A stretch of DNA of 64,000 nt from Hydrogenophaga taeniospiralis CCUG 15921. Lineage in GTDB: Bacteria; Pseudomonadota; Gammaproteobacteria; Burkholderiales; Burkholderiaceae_C. Both the position numbers and the translations under genes were made by a program. Each line of letters starts with the position of its first letter. Within the stretch, counting starts at the first letter, position 1. Below are positions 17,649 to 27,911 of this stretch, in pieces. The stretch spans positions 220,170 through 284,169 of the forward strand of contig NZ_BCWR01000011.1 of assembly GCF_001592305.1 (NCBI RefSeq), read 5' to 3'. The notes beneath the pieces were generated by a model, which saw nothing but the letters and a program-made list of their open reading frames with translations, was not told where the DNA came from and did not search any database.

Positions 17649-17987
17649 ATGGAAAACTTCATTCAACAACTCAAGGCCCTGTCGTCCGCCGAGGACTTCC
17701 TGCAGTACTTCGGCGTGCCATTCGACCAAGCGGTGGTCAACGTGAGCCGGCTGCACATCCTCAAGCGCTTCTTCCAGTACATCCGGCAGCAGAACCTGCA
17801 GGACCAGAGCAACGAGGTGCAGCTGTTCACGAGCTACCGCGAGCAGCTGATGAAGGCCTACGCGGACTTCGTCAGTTCCACCCCGGCCCAGGAAAAGGTG
17901 TTCAAGGTGTTCCAGGACGTGGGCGGCAAACAGCACGTCTCGCTGGAGAGCCTGAAAAGCTCAGTCCCCTCCCGCATGGTCGCCTGA
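17649..17987 (+). CDS. nifW: Nitrogenase stabilising/protective protein NifW
   Basis: A 112-residue protein with the NifW pattern: LSSAEDFLQYFGVPFDQAVV at the N-terminus, then VSRLHILKRFFQY and a helical C-terminal half. NifW associates with the MoFe protein and is linked to its maturation or oxygen protection. It starts six bases after cysE and ends 12 bases before fixA. Confidence 0.95.
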   Translation: MENFIQQLKALSSAEDFLQYFGVPFDQAVVNVSRLHILKRFFQYIRQQNLQDQSNEVQLFTSYREQLMKAYADFVSSTPAQEKVFKVFQDVGGKQHVSLESLKSSVPSRMVA

Positions 17988-17999
17988 AGGAGCATCCAC

Positions 18000-18848
18000 A
18001 TGCACATCGTCGTCTGTATCAAGCAGGTGCCCGACTCGGCGCAGATCCGCGTCCACCCGGTCACCAACACCATCATGCGCCAGGGGGTGCCGGCCATCGT
18101 CAACCCCTACGACCTGTTCTCGCTCGAAGAGGCGCTGCGCCTCAAAGACAAGTTCGGCGGCAAGGTGACCGTGCTCTGCATGGGGCCGCCGCAGGCCGAA
18201 GAAGCGCTGCGCAAATGCATCAGCTTCGGCGCCGACGACGCCGTGCTCGTGACCGACCGCGCCTTCGCCGGCGCCGACACGCTGGCCACCTCCTACGCCC
18301 TGGCTGCCGGCATCCGTCAGATCGCCCGCGAACAGGCGGTGGACGTCGTCTTCACCGGCAAACAGACCATCGACGGCGACACCGCGCAGGTGGGGCCGGG
18401 CATCGCCAAGCGCATGGGCCTGCAGTTGCTGACCTACGTCTCGCGCATCGTCGAGACCGATCTGGACGGCCGCACGATCACGGTCGAGCGGCGCGCCGAA
18501 GGCGGCGTGCAGGTGCTCAAGACGGCCCTGCCCTGCCTGATCACGATGCTGGAAAACACCAACGAGATGCGCTTCGCCAACCTGCCCGCCATGATCCACG
18601 CCGCCGCCTACCCGGTGCGCAAATGGAGCAAGGAAGACGCCGCCATCGAAGACCTCGGCAAGATCGGTCTGAAGGGTTCTCCCACCGTGGTGAGCAAGGT
18701 GTTTGGCCCCTCGCCGCGCACCGAGAAGGTGGAGATGCTGGACCTGGAAACCAGCAACCTGCGCGATGTCTCGCTCAACCTTCTCCAGAAGGTTTTCACC
18801 CGCCACCCAACGCTTGAAGCCGATTTGTTGATGAAGGAAACATCATGA
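18000..18848 (+). CDS. fixA: FixA, electron-transfer flavoprotein beta subunit
   Basis: A 282-residue ETF beta-family protein with the opening [19 protein letters not shown] and a FAD/AMP-binding region ([15 protein letters not shown], then [19 protein letters not shown]). With FixB it forms the flavin core of FixABCX, which bifurcates electrons from NADH to quinone and to the low-potential donor of nitrogenase. A GAAGGAG site precedes the ATG. Its last four bases overlap fixB (ATGA). Confidence 0.95.
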   Translation: MHIVVCIKQVPDSAQIRVHPVTNTIMRQGVPAIVNPYDLFSLEEALRLKDKFGGKVTVLCMGPPQAEEALRKCISFGADDAVLVTDRAFAGADTLATSYALAAGIRQIAREQAVDVVFTGKQTIDGDTAQVGPGIAKRMGLQLLTYVSRIVETDLDGRTITVERRAEGGVQVLKTALPCLITMLENTNEMRFANLPAMIHAAAYPVRKWSKEDAAIEDLGKIGLKGSPTVVSKVFGPSPRTEKVEMLDLETSNLRDVSLNLLQKVFTRHPTLEADLLMKETS

Positions 18849-19954
18849 GCGAAGCCCCCAAAGAAGCCGTCGCCGTCAAGCGCCCCGCCGGCCGCGGCCG
18901 CAACCTCGAATTGTCGGAAGAACTCAAGGCCTACAAGGGCGTCTGGGTGTTCGTCGAACACGACCGCGGCCATGTGCACAGCGTGTCCTGGGAGCTGCTC
19001 GGCGAAGCGCGCAAGCTCGCCGACACCCTGGGCAGCCAGGTCGGCGCGGTGCTGCTGGGCGGCGCGGACGAACACCTGGAAAAGTTCGCGGCCGAGGCCA
19101 TCAGCTTCGGCGCCGACACCTGCTACCTGATGACCGATCCGGTGCTCAAGGGCTACCGCAACGAGCCCTTCACCAAGGGTCTCACCGACCTGGTGAACAA
19201 GTACAAACCGGAGATCCTGCTGCTCGGCGCCACCTCACAAGGCCGCGACCTCGCGGGCTCGGTGGCCACCACCTTGCTCACCGGCCTCACGGCCGACTGC
19301 ACCGAGCTCAACATCGACCCGGTCTCCAAGGCCCTGGCCGCCACGCGACCGACCTTCGGCGGCTCGCTCTACTGCACCATCATGACCCTGGCCTACCGGC
19401 CGCAGATGGCCACGGTGCGCCCGCGCGTGATGCTGATGCCCAAGGCCGACAGCAGCCGCACCGGCAACCTGGTGCACGACACCCTGGGCATGGTGGAGAC
19501 GCAGATCGTCACCAAGCTGCTGGACTTCATCGCCGACGCCCACAGCAACAAGATCAACCTGCCCTACGCGGACGTGATCGTGAGCGGCGGCAAGGGCCTG
19601 AAGAACCCCGACAACTTCAAGCTCGTGTTCGAACTGGCGCGGGTGCTCGGCGGTGAGGTCGGCGCCACGCGGCCTGTGGTGCAGGCCGGCTGGGTCGAGG
19701 CCGAGCGCCAGGTGGGCCAGACCGGCAAGACGGTGCGCCCCAAGCTCTACATCGCCGCAGGCATCAGCGGCGCGGTGCAGCACCGCGTGGGCATGGAGGG
19801 CTCGGACGTGATCGTCGCCATCAACACCGACCCGAACGCGCCCATCTTCGAGTTCGCGCACTACGGCATCGTCGGCAACGCGATGCTGGTGCTGCCCGCG
19901 CTGAGCAAGGCGTTCGCCGAACACCTGTCCAAGCGCAGCGCTTTGGTTGCCTGA
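18845..19954 (+). CDS. fixB: FixB, electron-transfer flavoprotein alpha subunit
   Basis: A 369-residue ETF alpha-family protein. The C-terminal FAD domain is clear: [46 protein letters not shown] and [20 protein letters not shown] 30-residue Lys/Arg-rich extension precedes the conserved [14 protein letters not shown], as in FixB proteins. It pairs with FixA and is translationally coupled to it. Confidence 0.95.
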   Translation: MSEAPKEAVAVKRPAGRGRNLELSEELKAYKGVWVFVEHDRGHVHSVSWELLGEARKLADTLGSQVGAVLLGGADEHLEKFAAEAISFGADTCYLMTDPVLKGYRNEPFTKGLTDLVNKYKPEILLLGATSQGRDLAGSVATTLLTGLTADCTELNIDPVSKALAATRPTFGGSLYCTIMTLAYRPQMATVRPRVMLMPKADSSRTGNLVHDTLGMVETQIVTKLLDFIADAHSNKINLPYADVIVSGGKGLKNPDNFKLVFELARVLGGEVGATRPVVQAGWVEAERQVGQTGKTVRPKLYIAAGISGAVQHRVGMEGSDVIVAINTDPNAPIFEFAHYGIVGNAMLVLPALSKAFAEHLSKRSALVA

Positions 19955-19981
19955 TCCCGTCCACCACCTCTGGGGAACGCC

Positions 19982-21292
19982 ATGAAAAAACCCTCTCAAT
20001 TCGACGCCATCGTGGTGGGCGCGGGGCCCTCGGGCAACGCCTGCGCCTACACCCTGGCCAAGGCCGGCCTCAAGGTCCTGCAGATCGAACGCGGCGAATA
20101 CCCGGGTTCGAAAAACGTGCAGGGCGCCATCCTCTACAGCGACGCGCTGGAGAAGATCATTCCCGACTTCCGCGAAGACGCGCCACTGGAGCGCCACATC
20201 ATCGAGCAGCGCGTCTGGGTGCTCGATGACAACAGCTTCGTCGGCACACACTACCGCAGCGACGACTACAACAAGCCGCCCTACAACCGCTACACCATCA
20301 TCCGGGCGCAGTTCGACAAGTGGTTCAGCTCCAAGGTCCGCGAAGCCGGCGCGCTGCTGATCTGCGAGACAACGGTCAACCACCTCATCATGGACGGCGA
20401 CCAGGTGGTGGGCGTGCAGTGCGACCGCGAAGCCGGCGACGTGTACGCCGACGTGGTGATCATGGCCGACGGCGTGAACAGCACGCTGGCACGCAAGGCC
20501 GGTTTCCACGGCGAGATCAAGGACAGCAACGTGGCGCTGGCGGTGAAAGAAATCCTCTTCATGCCTGAAGACACGATCCGCCAGCGCTTCAACATCGGCG
20601 AAGAAGAAGGCGTGGTGATCGAGATGGTCGGCAAGATCACCGACGGCATGATGGGCACAGGTTTCCTCTACACCAACAAGGAATCGCTCACCATCGGCAT
20701 CGGCTGCATGCTCAGCGACTTCAAGGGCAGCGTGAACAGGACCAGCCCCTACGCCCTGCTGGAAAAGCTCAAGCAGCACCCCTCGATCGCGCCATTGATC
20801 CAGGGTGGCGAGATGAAGGAATACGCGGCCCACCTGATCCCCGAAGGCGGCTTCTACGCCGTGCCCAAGGTCTATGGCAACGGCTGGATGATCGTGGGCG
20901 ACTCGGGCGGCTTCGTCAACGCGGTGCACCGCGAAGGCTCCAACCTGGCCATGACCACCGGGCGCCTGGCGGCCGAGACGGTGATCGCCGCCAAGGCCGC
21001 TGGCAAGCCCATGAGCGAAGCGGTGCTCAAGGCCTACAAGACCGAGCTCGACAAGAGCTTCGTGATGAAGGACCTGCACAAGTACCGCGACATGCCCGAG
21101 GTCTTCCACAAGAACAACCAGTTCTTCACCACCTACCCCGAGCTCGTGTCCAGGGCCGCGCACAAGATGTTCACGGTCGATGGCGTGGACAAGAAGACCA
21201 AGGAACGCGAGATCTTTTCCAGCTTCCGCACCTCGCGCTCGCTCACCGGCCTGGTGGGCGACGCCGTCAAACTCTGGAGGGCCTTCCGATGA
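19982..21292 (+). CDS. fixC: FixC, ETF-quinone oxidoreductase-like flavoprotein
   Basis: A 436-residue FAD protein with the dinucleotide motif [19 protein letters not shown] near residue 11 and the second FAD motif [19 protein letters not shown]. It corresponds to the flavoprotein half of ETF-ubiquinone oxidoreductase and is thought to pass the high-potential electron to quinone at the membrane. Its stop overlaps the fixX ATG (ATGA). Confidence 0.95.
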   Translation: MKKPSQFDAIVVGAGPSGNACAYTLAKAGLKVLQIERGEYPGSKNVQGAILYSDALEKIIPDFREDAPLERHIIEQRVWVLDDNSFVGTHYRSDDYNKPPYNRYTIIRAQFDKWFSSKVREAGALLICETTVNHLIMDGDQVVGVQCDREAGDVYADVVIMADGVNSTLARKAGFHGEIKDSNVALAVKEILFMPEDTIRQRFNIGEEEGVVIEMVGKITDGMMGTGFLYTNKESLTIGIGCMLSDFKGSVNRTSPYALLEKLKQHPSIAPLIQGGEMKEYAAHLIPEGGFYAVPKVYGNGWMIVGDSGGFVNAVHREGSNLAMTTGRLAAETVIAAKAAGKPMSEAVLKAYKTELDKSFVMKDLHKYRDMPEVFHKNNQFFTTYPELVSRAAHKMFTVDGVDKKTKEREIFSSFRTSRSLTGLVGDAVKLWRAFR

Positions 21293-21594
21293 GCGCCGTT
21301 GCCGTGAATGTGAACGTCGAAGAGAAACTGTTTCAGAACCGCTACCGCGTGGACGCGGGCCGGCCCCACATCCAGATCAAGGATGCTAGCGTCTGCGCCA
21401 ACGACTGCACGCAGAAGTCCTGCACCTACGTGTGCCCGGCCTCCTGCTACAAGGCCGAAGGCAACGGCGCCGTCACCCTGATCACCGACGGCTGCCTGGA
21501 ATGCGGCAGTTGCCGCATCATCTGCAGCGAGCACCTGAACGTGAACTGGGACTACCCGCGCGGCGGGCACGGCATTCTCTTCAAGTTTGGATAG
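21289..21594 (+). CDS. fixX: FixX, ferredoxin-like subunit of FixABCX
   Basis: A 101-residue Fe-S protein. Cysteines lie in [20 protein letters not shown] and [20 protein letters not shown], the FixX pattern that binds a [4Fe-4S] cluster and hands electrons to the quinone branch or onward to a ferredoxin. It is the last gene of the fixABCX block. Confidence 0.94.
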   Translation: MSAVAVNVNVEEKLFQNRYRVDAGRPHIQIKDASVCANDCTQKSCTYVCPASCYKAEGNGAVTLITDGCLECGSCRIICSEHLNVNWDYPRGGHGILFKFG

Positions 21595-21595
21595 C

Positions 21596-21690
21596 TCCCC
21601 GTTGCTTGCTCACTTCGTGTAGCCGCATCCCCCTTCCAGGGGCAACGCCTGCGACCCGGCAAAGCCGGTTCCGCGGCATTCCCGGTTGAG
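21596..21690. repeat. Dispersed GC-rich repeat, copy 4
   Basis: Carries the TTGCTCACTTCGTGTAGCC module (the reverse complement of one in copy 3), a C5-TTCC-AGGGG palindrome and GACCCGGCAAAGCCGGTTCC. It separates fixX from the downstream ferredoxin gene. Confidence 0.75.
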
Positions 21691-21723
21691 ACACCGGCCT
21701 TCGATCGCACCAAAGGAGTTCTC

Positions 21724-22047
21724 ATGCCCCGTCCTGCCCGCCACGTTTTCGTATGCACCCAGAGCCGCCCGCCGCAGCACCCGCGCGGCTCCTGCACCAG
21801 CAAGGGCGGCACCGCCGTTCTGCAGGCCTTCTGGGCCGAGCAGCAGAAACGCCAAGCCTACGAAGCAGTGTCCGTCACCTACTCGGGCTGCCTGGGTCCG
21901 TGCGACCAGGGCGCCAACGTGCTGGTCTACCCCGAAGCCGTGCTCTACCGCAACGTGACCGAGGCCGACGTCGCAGACATCTTCACCCGCCACCTTGAAG
22001 GCGGCGCCCCGGTGGAGCGGCTTCTGGCCCCGAAAGCTGTCTGGTGA
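21724..22047 (+). CDS. Thioredoxin-like [2Fe-2S] ferredoxin, nif-associated
   Basis: A 107-residue protein with cysteines at C11, C24, C56 and C60 (C-X12-C and C-X3-C), the ligand pattern of thioredoxin-fold [2Fe-2S] ferredoxins. Such proteins are common in nif regions of Azotobacter and related bacteria, but their exact role is unclear. A strong AAAGGAG site precedes the ATG. It lies 129 bases after fixX, with a repeat copy between, and may be read through from the nifV promoter. No separate -24/-12 element was seen. Confidence 0.85.
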   Translation: MPRPARHVFVCTQSRPPQHPRGSCTSKGGTAVLQAFWAEQQKRQAYEAVSVTYSGCLGPCDQGANVLVYPEAVLYRNVTEADVADIFTRHLEGGAPVERLLAPKAVW

Positions 22048-22166
22048 ACCTGCCGACCGGCGTCGAATCCACCAAGCTGTTCGGCGGCCGGGTGTCGCCC
22101 ACCATTGAGCACATGATCGAACAGGCGCGACAGGCGCCGCGCGAAGACGTGGCAGCGATTCTGTAG
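22044..22166 (+). CDS. Possible 40-residue protein coupled to the ferredoxin gene
   Basis: A GTG-started frame whose first four bases overlap the ferredoxin stop (GTGA). It encodes 40 residues with a basic, partly helical second half (SPTIEHMIEQARQAPREDVA). No family is recognised. The coupling resembles other junctions in this cluster, which favours a real gene, but it could be the relic of a longer nif-region gene or chance. Confidence 0.4.
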   Translation: MNLPTGVESTKLFGGRVSPTIEHMIEQARQAPREDVAAIL

Positions 22167-22344
22167 ACCGCATCACTGAGCTCGCCACAGAGCCTGCCGG
22201 TGCAAATGAGACTGGGGCAGTTCGGGAACGCCGACCTCCAAGTGAATTGCAGGTGAACAAGCCGTTCAGCACCGCTTCAGTTTCACGGGCGCATAGTGCA
22301 TGCACAGTCGCTATCGACTGGAGTCACATGCCAAGGAGTCGATC

Positions 22345-22653
22345 ATGAAATCAACCGCTTTTCTCGCCTCGACAGGAATGCTCGCAGCCATCATCAGCAG
22401 CCCTGTACTTGCCGGAGATCGCGACCATGACCACGACCGCCCGTGCGTCGCGGATACCCGTCCCGCTGGCGGCTTCGACCACGGTATGCAGGCGGTGCCC
22501 CACAACGCCGGTCCCGGTGAACGGGGGCATGGCTGGCAGTACTTCTCCGACCCCACAGCGCATCGCGCCGTCGTTATCAGCCCGCAAGGTGACTACTACT
22601 TCAGCCGCGGCAAGGGCCTGCGCTGGGTGGCTGCGGCACAGACGGGCGACTGA
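22345..22653 (+). CDS. Small secreted protein of unknown function
   Basis: A 102-residue precursor with a signal peptide (MKSTAFLASTGMLAAIISSP..LAG) and an AAGGAG ribosome binding site. The mature N-terminus is rich in His and Asp (DRDHDHDRPC) and could bind metal; the rest contains YYFSRGKGLRWV. No family recognised. It stands alone between the nif cluster and the tRNA genes. Confidence 0.65.
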   Translation: MKSTAFLASTGMLAAIISSPVLAGDRDHDHDRPCVADTRPAGGFDHGMQAVPHNAGPGERGHGWQYFSDPTAHRAVVISPQGDYYFSRGKGLRWVAAAQTGD

Positions 22654-22754
22654 TAGCCACCCCATCGCAGGACGCGCGGCCAGGACCGGGTGCGCGCGAA
22701 GCACCAGCGCCATCGGTCAGGGTCGAAGGAGAAAACCGTCCTCAAATGAACAAG

Positions 22755-22790
22755 AAAAAAGCCTCCTAAGTCAAAGACTTAGAAGGCTTT
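22755..22790 (-). terminator. Rho-independent terminator after the tRNA cluster
   Basis: On the minus strand a 13-bp stem (AAGCCTTCTAAGT paired with ACTTAGGAGGCTT, one mismatch) with a five-base loop is followed by six T residues. It lies just past the 3' end of tRNA-Asp and ends the tRNA operon. Confidence 0.88.
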
Positions 22791-22796
22791 ATCTTT

Positions 22797-22873
22797 TGGC
22801 GGAGTGGACGGGGCTCGAACCCGCGACCCCCGGCGTGACAGGCCGGTATTCTAACCAACTGAACTACCACTCC
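22797..22873 (-). tRNA. tRNA-Asp (GTC)
   Basis: A 77-nt cloverleaf on the minus strand: acceptor GGAGTGG/CCACTCC, anticodon loop CTGTCAC with anticodon GTC, T-loop GGTTCGAGCC, discriminator G and encoded CCA. It is last of three tRNAs. Confidence 0.97.
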
Positions 22874-22927
22874 GCAGTGGTGCAGCTTTTGCCTGAGGCT
22901 TTCGCTTCAGGCCAAGTGCCACAAACT

Positions 22928-23003
22928 TGGCGACCCTACGGGGATTCGAACCCCGGTACTCACCGTGAAAGGGTGATGTCCTAGGCCTCTAGACGATAGG
23001 GTC
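22928..23003 (-). tRNA. tRNA-Glu (TTC)
   Basis: A 76-nt cloverleaf on the minus strand: acceptor GACCCTA/TAGGGTC, anticodon loop CTTTCAC with anticodon TTC, T-arm GGGGTTCGAATCCCC, encoded CCA. Its own synthetase gene, gltX, lies just upstream. Confidence 0.97.
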
Positions 23004-23078
23004 AAAACCTTGGAACTAACCGAACTTTGCATTGTATCAGCGCCTTGATCAGGTCACCGACACAAGCTTCACAAATTG

Positions 23079-23154
<76 letters not shown>

Positions 23155-23214
23155 ACAGGGTTTGTTGATTCACACTTCACATGTCACCGCTTGGTGTGCA
23201 TCAGCAAGCCTCAA

Positions 23215-23243
23215 ATTATAGGACATTTTTCAGCGATTTTGAA
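23215..23243 (-). promoter_or_regulatory. Sigma-70 promoter of the tRNA-Ala-Glu-Asp operon
   Basis: On the minus strand TTCAAA (23243-23238) and a perfect TATAAT (23220-23215) are 17 bases apart. The -35 box overlaps the 3' end of gltX. Transcription should start near 23208, about 54 bases before tRNA-Ala. Confidence 0.65.
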
Positions 23244-24618
23244 GTCGCGTCAAAACTGTTTGCTGATTTTGCAGTTCAAGCACCGCGTCGAGCGACGGCG
23301 TCTGGGCCGTGCCCATCACCAGCACGCGCACCGGCATCGCCAGTTGCGGCATCTTGATGCCATGGGTGGAGATGGTTTCCTTGATGGCCGCCGAGATGCT
23401 GGCCTTGTCCCAGGCGCTGGCCGCCAGCTTCTCCGCCAGCGTGGACAGTACGGGCTCAATAGCGGGCGTGACATGCTGCGCGCGTTCGTCGGCGCTGGGC
23501 GTCACGTCGGCATAAAACGCGGCGGCCCAGCCCGCCAACGCCACCGTGGTGTCGCAACGGTCCTTGAACAGACCGCAGATGCGCGGCAGGCGCTCGTCGG
23601 CGGTGATGCCGCGCTTGATCAGCTGCTCGGCCACCAGTGGCGCCAACGCGGCATCGTCCATCGCCTTCAGGTGCTGGGCGTTGACCCAGCGCAGCTTGGC
23701 TTCGTCGAACTGCGCGGCGCTGCGGCCGAGGTGGTCCAGGTTGAACCACTTGAGGAACTGCGCGCGGCTGAAGATTTCGTCGTCGCCATGGCTCCAGCCC
23801 AGGCGCGCGAGGTAGTTCACCATCGCGTCGGGCAGATAACCTTCGTCGCGGTACTGGGTCACGGGCTTGGCGCCGTTGCGCTTGCTCATCTTCTCGCCCT
23901 GCTCGTTGAGCACGGTGGGCAGGTGGGCATAAACCGGCGGCTCCTTGCCGAGGGCTTTGAAGATGTTGATCTGGCGCGGCGTGTTGTTCACATGGTCGTC
24001 ACCACGGATCACGTGGGTGATCGCCATGTCGATGTCGTCCACGACCACGCAGAAGTTGTAGGTGGGCGTGCCATCGGGGCGCGCGATCACGAGGTCGTCC
24101 AGCTCGTCGTTGCGGATCTCGATCAGGCCCTTGACCTTGTCGTCCCAGGCCACCACGCCACCTTGCGGGTTCTTGAAGCGCAACACGGGCTTCACGCCCT
24201 CGGGAATGGCGGGCAGCACCTTGCCCGGCTCGGGGCGCCAGGTGCCGTCGTAGCGCGGCTTCTCCTTGTTGGCCATCTGGCGCTCGCGCAGCGCGTCCAG
24301 TTCGGCCATGCTCATGTAGCAGGGGTAGACATGCCCCGCGGCCACCATTTCGGCCAGCACCGCCTTGTAGCGGTCCATGCGCTGCATCTGATAGAACGGC
24401 CCTTCGTCGTGGTCCAGGCCCAGCCACTTCATGCCCTCGATGATCACGTCCACCGCGGCCTGCGAAGAACGCTCGAGATCGGTGTCTTCGATGCGAAGCA
24501 CGAACACGCCACCGGTGGCGCGGGCGAAGGCCCAGGGGTACAGGGCCGAGCGGATGTTGCCCAGGTGAATGAAGCCGGTGGGCGACGGAGCGAAGCGGGT
24601 GCGAACTTGGGCGGTCAT
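23230..24618 (-). CDS. gltX: Glutamyl-tRNA synthetase
   Basis: A 462-residue class I synthetase that charges tRNA-Glu. The ATP-binding signatures are HLGN in [18 protein letters not shown] near the N-terminus and KMSKR in [16 protein letters not shown]. The ATG at 24618 gives the standard [15 protein letters not shown] start. It begins one base after the metZ stop and is followed by three tRNA genes, one of them tRNA-Glu. It ends the long minus-strand housekeeping run. Confidence 0.96.
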   Translation of the reverse strand: MTAQVRTRFAPSPTGFIHLGNIRSALYPWAFARATGGVFVLRIEDTDLERSSQAAVDVIIEGMKWLGLDHDEGPFYQMQRMDRYKAVLAEMVAAGHVYPCYMSMAELDALRERQMANKEKPRYDGTWRPEPGKVLPAIPEGVKPVLRFKNPQGGVVAWDDKVKGLIEIRNDELDDLVIARPDGTPTYNFCVVVDDIDMAITHVIRGDDHVNNTPRQINIFKALGKEPPVYAHLPTVLNEQGEKMSKRNGAKPVTQYRDEGYLPDAMVNYLARLGWSHGDDEIFSRAQFLKWFNLDHLGRSAAQFDEAKLRWVNAQHLKAMDDAALAPLVAEQLIKRGITADERLPRICGLFKDRCDTTVALAGWAAAFYADVTPSADERAQHVTPAIEPVLSTLAEKLAASAWDKASISAAIKETISTHGIKMPQLAMPVRVLVMGTAQTPSLDAVLELQNQQTVLTRLQNR

Positions 24619-24619
24619 G

Positions 24620-25834
24620 TCAAAAAGAGGAAAGGCCACGGTCCAGATCGGTCTGGATGTCGGTGAGGTGTTCAAGGCCAACGGCCACGCGGATCAGGCC
24701 CTGCACCACGCCTGCGGTCTGGCGTTGGGCTTCGGTCAGGCGACCGTGCGAGGTGCTGGCCGGGTGGGCGCACAGGGTCTTGGTGTCGCCCAGGTTGGTC
24801 GACAGCGACAGCGTCTGGAGCGAATCGAGCACGTGGAAGGCGCGCTGGCGGGCCTGATCGGCATCGGACGCCTTGACCTCAAACGACAGCACCGCACCGC
24901 CGCAGTTCGACTGCTGGGCCATCGCCAGCTCGTGCTGCGGGTGGCTGGTGAGACCGGGGTAATGCACGCGCGCCACTCCGGGGTGCACCTGCAGCCACTG
25001 AGCCAGCGCCAGCGCACGGGCCGACTGCGCCGCCATGCGGATGTCCAGCGTCTCCAGGCCCTTGAGCACCACCCAGGCGTTGAAGGGCGCGAGCGTCATG
25101 CCGGCACTCTTGAGCACCGGCAGGAAGGTTTTGGTCACCATGTCCTGGCTGGCACACAGGGCGCCGGCCATGACACGGCCCTGGCCGTCCAGGTACTTGG
25201 TGCCCGAATGCATCACGATGTCGGCCCCCAGCGCCAAGGGGCGCTGCAGCGCCGGCGTGGCAAAACAGTTGTCCACCGCCAGCAGCGCGCCCGCGTTGTG
25301 GGCGATGTCGGCCAATGCGCGGATGTCGCAAACATCGGTCAGGGGATTGGTGGGCGTCTCTGCGAACAGCAGCTTGGTGCTGGGCTTGACGGCCGCTTTC
25401 CAGGCCGCCACATCGGTCTGTGGCACGAAGCTGGACTCGACGCCGAACTTGGCCAGATCGGAGCCGATCAGCTTGATGGTCGAGCCGAACATGGAGTGTG
25501 AGCAGATCACGTGGTCCCCGCTCTTGAGCAGACCCATGCACATCATCAGGATGGCCGACATGCCCGAGGCGGTGGAGATGCAGGCTTCGGCGCCTTCCAG
25601 CGCCGCCAGGCGCTGCTCGAAACTGGCAACCGTCGGGTTGCCGTAGCGACCGTAGGTGAAGCCTTCTTCGTCGCCGGCGAACCGGGCGGCGGCTGCGGCG
25701 GCGGAAGGTTGCACGTAGCCGCTGGTGAGGTACAGGGCTTCGGAATTTTCGCCGTATTGGCTGCGGTCCACCGCAGCGCGCACCGCGAGGGTGTCGCGGT
25801 GCAGGCCGGCGGTTTCAGGGGAATCGGTGCTCAT
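24620..25834 (-). CDS. metZ: O-succinylhomoserine sulfhydrylase
   Basis: A 404-residue Cys/Met-metabolism PLP enzyme that makes homocysteine from O-succinylhomoserine and sulfide. The PLP lysine is in [19 protein letters not shown]; upstream motifs are [13 protein letters not shown] and [14 protein letters not shown], and the C-terminal [21 protein letters not shown] matches MetZ. It lies 23 bases after purF, an arrangement common in betaproteobacteria. A cystathionine synthase or lyase is the main alternative. Confidence 0.92.
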   Translation of the reverse strand: MSTDSPETAGLHRDTLAVRAAVDRSQYGENSEALYLTSGYVQPSAAAAAARFAGDEEGFTYGRYGNPTVASFEQRLAALEGAEACISTASGMSAILMMCMGLLKSGDHVICSHSMFGSTIKLIGSDLAKFGVESSFVPQTDVAAWKAAVKPSTKLLFAETPTNPLTDVCDIRALADIAHNAGALLAVDNCFATPALQRPLALGADIVMHSGTKYLDGQGRVMAGALCASQDMVTKTFLPVLKSAGMTLAPFNAWVVLKGLETLDIRMAAQSARALALAQWLQVHPGVARVHYPGLTSHPQHELAMAQQSNCGGAVLSFEVKASDADQARQRAFHVLDSLQTLSLSTNLGDTKTLCAHPASTSHGRLTEAQRQTAGVVQGLIRVAVGLEHLTDIQTDLDRGLSSF

Positions 25835-25857
25835 GGTGTGTCGCGGCTTCAGGGGGC

Positions 25858-27360
25858 TCAGGCGGTCTGCGCGTTGGGCAGCGCCAGGCGCGAGGTGTCT
25901 TCTTCGCCTTCTTCGGTCTGGTCGCGCCCGGCGTTCAGGCGCGCGATGTCTTCGAGCGTGATGTCGCCCGTGACGTACACCCCATCAAAACAGGATGCGT
26001 CGAAACCGGCGAGCTTGGGGTTGAGCGAGCCGATGGCCAGCTTCATGGCGTCCACGTCCTGGTAGATCAGCGCGTCGCAACCGATGCTCAGGCGCACCTC
26101 TTCGACCGTGCGGTTGTGCGCCACGAGTTCGTCGGGCGTGGGCATGTCGATGCCGTAGACGTTGGGGTAACGCACCGGCGGCGCGGCACTGGCCAGGTAG
26201 ACCTTGCGGGCCCCGGCGTCGCGCGCCATCTGCACGATTTCGCGGCTGGTGGTACCGCGCACGATGGAGTCGTCCACCAGCAGCACGTTGCGGCCCTTGA
26301 ACTCGCTGGCGATCACGTTGAGCTTCTGGCGCACCGACTTCTTGCGCACGCCCTGCCCCGGCATGATGAAGGTGCGGCCCACGTAGCGGTTTTTCACAAA
26401 CCCCTCGCGGTACGGCAGACCGAGCAACTGGGCCAGTTCCATCGCGCTGGGCCGCGACGATTCGGGGATCGGGATGACCACATCGATCTCGTTCGGCGGC
26501 ACGGTGGAGACCACGCGTTTGGCCAGGGTCTCGCCGAGGTTCAGGCGCGCCTGGTAGACCGAGATGCCGTCGAGCACGGAGTCGGGACGGGCCAGGTAGA
26601 CGAACTCGAAAATGCAGGGGTTGTGGCTGACCTTGTCCGCGCACTGCTGGAACTGCATGTTGCCTTCCAGGTCCACGAACAGCGCCTCACCGGGCATCAC
26701 GTCGCGGTCCAGCTCGAAGCCGTTGCCTTCCAGCGTGACGGATTCGCTCGCCACCATCACGCCGCTGTCGCTGTGGCCCACGCAGAGCGGGCGAATGCCG
26801 TAGGGGTCGCGAAACGCCACCAGGCCATGGCCGGCGATCAGCGCCACCACCGCATAGGAGCCGCGCACGCGCTGGTGCACACCGCGCACCGCCGCGAACA
26901 CGTCGGCCGGCTTGAGGGTGATGCCGCGCGTGACCTTTTCCAGCTCGTGCGCCAGCACGTTGAGCAGCACCTCGGAGTCGCTCTCGGTGTTGATGTGGCG
27001 GTGATCGGCCTGAAACAGTTCCTGCTTGAGCGCCTGAGCGTTGGTCAGGTTGCCGTTGTGCACCAGCACCAGGCCAAACGGCGCGTTCACGTAAAAGGGC
27101 TGCGCCTCCTCTTCGGAGTAGGCATTGCCGGCGGTCGGGTAACGCACCTGGCCCAGGCCGCAGTTGCCCGGCAGCGCGCGCATGTTGCGGGTGCGGAACA
27201 CGTCGCGCACCATGCCCTTGGCCTTGTGCATGAAAAACTTGCGGCCCTGCTGGGTCACGATGCCGGCCGCGTCCTGGCCCCGGTGCTGCAGCAGCAGCAA
27301 CGCGTCATAAATCAGTTGGTTGACCGGCGCTTTGCTCACCACGCCCACGATTCCACACAT
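25858..27360 (-). CDS. purF: Amidophosphoribosyltransferase
   Basis: A 500-residue enzyme for the first committed step of purine synthesis. The N-terminal glutaminase domain starts MCGIVGVV, the initiator Met being removed to expose the catalytic Cys; the PRPP site is VLLVDDSIVRGTTSREIVQM. Its neighbours cvpA and dedD upstream and metZ downstream are the standard set. Confidence 0.97.
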   Translation of the reverse strand: MCGIVGVVSKAPVNQLIYDALLLLQHRGQDAAGIVTQQGRKFFMHKAKGMVRDVFRTRNMRALPGNCGLGQVRYPTAGNAYSEEEAQPFYVNAPFGLVLVHNGNLTNAQALKQELFQADHRHINTESDSEVLLNVLAHELEKVTRGITLKPADVFAAVRGVHQRVRGSYAVVALIAGHGLVAFRDPYGIRPLCVGHSDSGVMVASESVTLEGNGFELDRDVMPGEALFVDLEGNMQFQQCADKVSHNPCIFEFVYLARPDSVLDGISVYQARLNLGETLAKRVVSTVPPNEIDVVIPIPESSRPSAMELAQLLGLPYREGFVKNRYVGRTFIMPGQGVRKKSVRQKLNVIASEFKGRNVLLVDDSIVRGTTSREIVQMARDAGARKVYLASAAPPVRYPNVYGIDMPTPDELVAHNRTVEEVRLSIGCDALIYQDVDAMKLAIGSLNPKLAGFDASCFDGVYVTGDITLEDIARLNAGRDQTEEGEEDTSRLALPNAQTA

Positions 27361-27391
27361 GTTCGGATCCTTACGGAAAAAGACAAAAACC

Positions 27392-27883
27392 CTACGTCAG
27401 GTAGCGCGACAGCGCTTCGGGCAGCAGAGGCTTGAGCGCGTGCAGCGTGTCGGTGAGCGTGTCCGCCACCACCGACTCCCGCCACCAGTCCTGCGTCTGC
27501 AGGGACGTCATGCTCACCACCACCGTCACACCCAGCAATATCACCAAACCGCGGGCCAGGCCAAAGGCCCCGCCCAGAATCCGGTCCACCGGCCGCAGGC
27601 CCACGGACTCCACCAACTTCTTCACCAGCCACGCCACCAGTCCACCGGCAAACGCCGCGGCCAGAAACACCACCACGAACCCCGCGGCCAGCCGCACCGG
27701 CGGCGACGTGCCCTCCATGGGCAACCAGGCACCCACCTCGGCGGCATAGGCCTGCGCCAGCACGAACGCCACCACCCAGCCCGCCACCGACAGCACCTCG
27801 TAAACCAGCCCGCGCCACAACCCCAGCAGCGCCGACAGCAACAACACGGCCAACAGGGCCCAATCCAACCAGCTCATCGGCAT
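27392..27883 (-). CDS. cvpA: CvpA family membrane protein
   Basis: A 163-residue inner-membrane protein with four hydrophobic segments, opening MSWLDWALLAVLLLSALLGLWRG and with the family motif RPVDRILGGAFGLARG. CvpA is linked to colicin V export and to envelope homeostasis; its exact role is unclear. It starts 28 bases after the SPOR gene and is followed by purF. Confidence 0.92.
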   Translation of the reverse strand: MPMSWLDWALLAVLLLSALLGLWRGLVYEVLSVAGWVVAFVLAQAYAAEVGAWLPMEGTSPPVRLAAGFVVVFLAAAFAGGLVAWLVKKLVESVGLRPVDRILGGAFGLARGLVILLGVTVVVSMTSLQTQDWWRESVVADTLTDTLHALKPLLPEALSRYLT

Positions 27884-27911
27884 CGGATCCCGGCCAGACC
27901 GGCGGTGGCCC

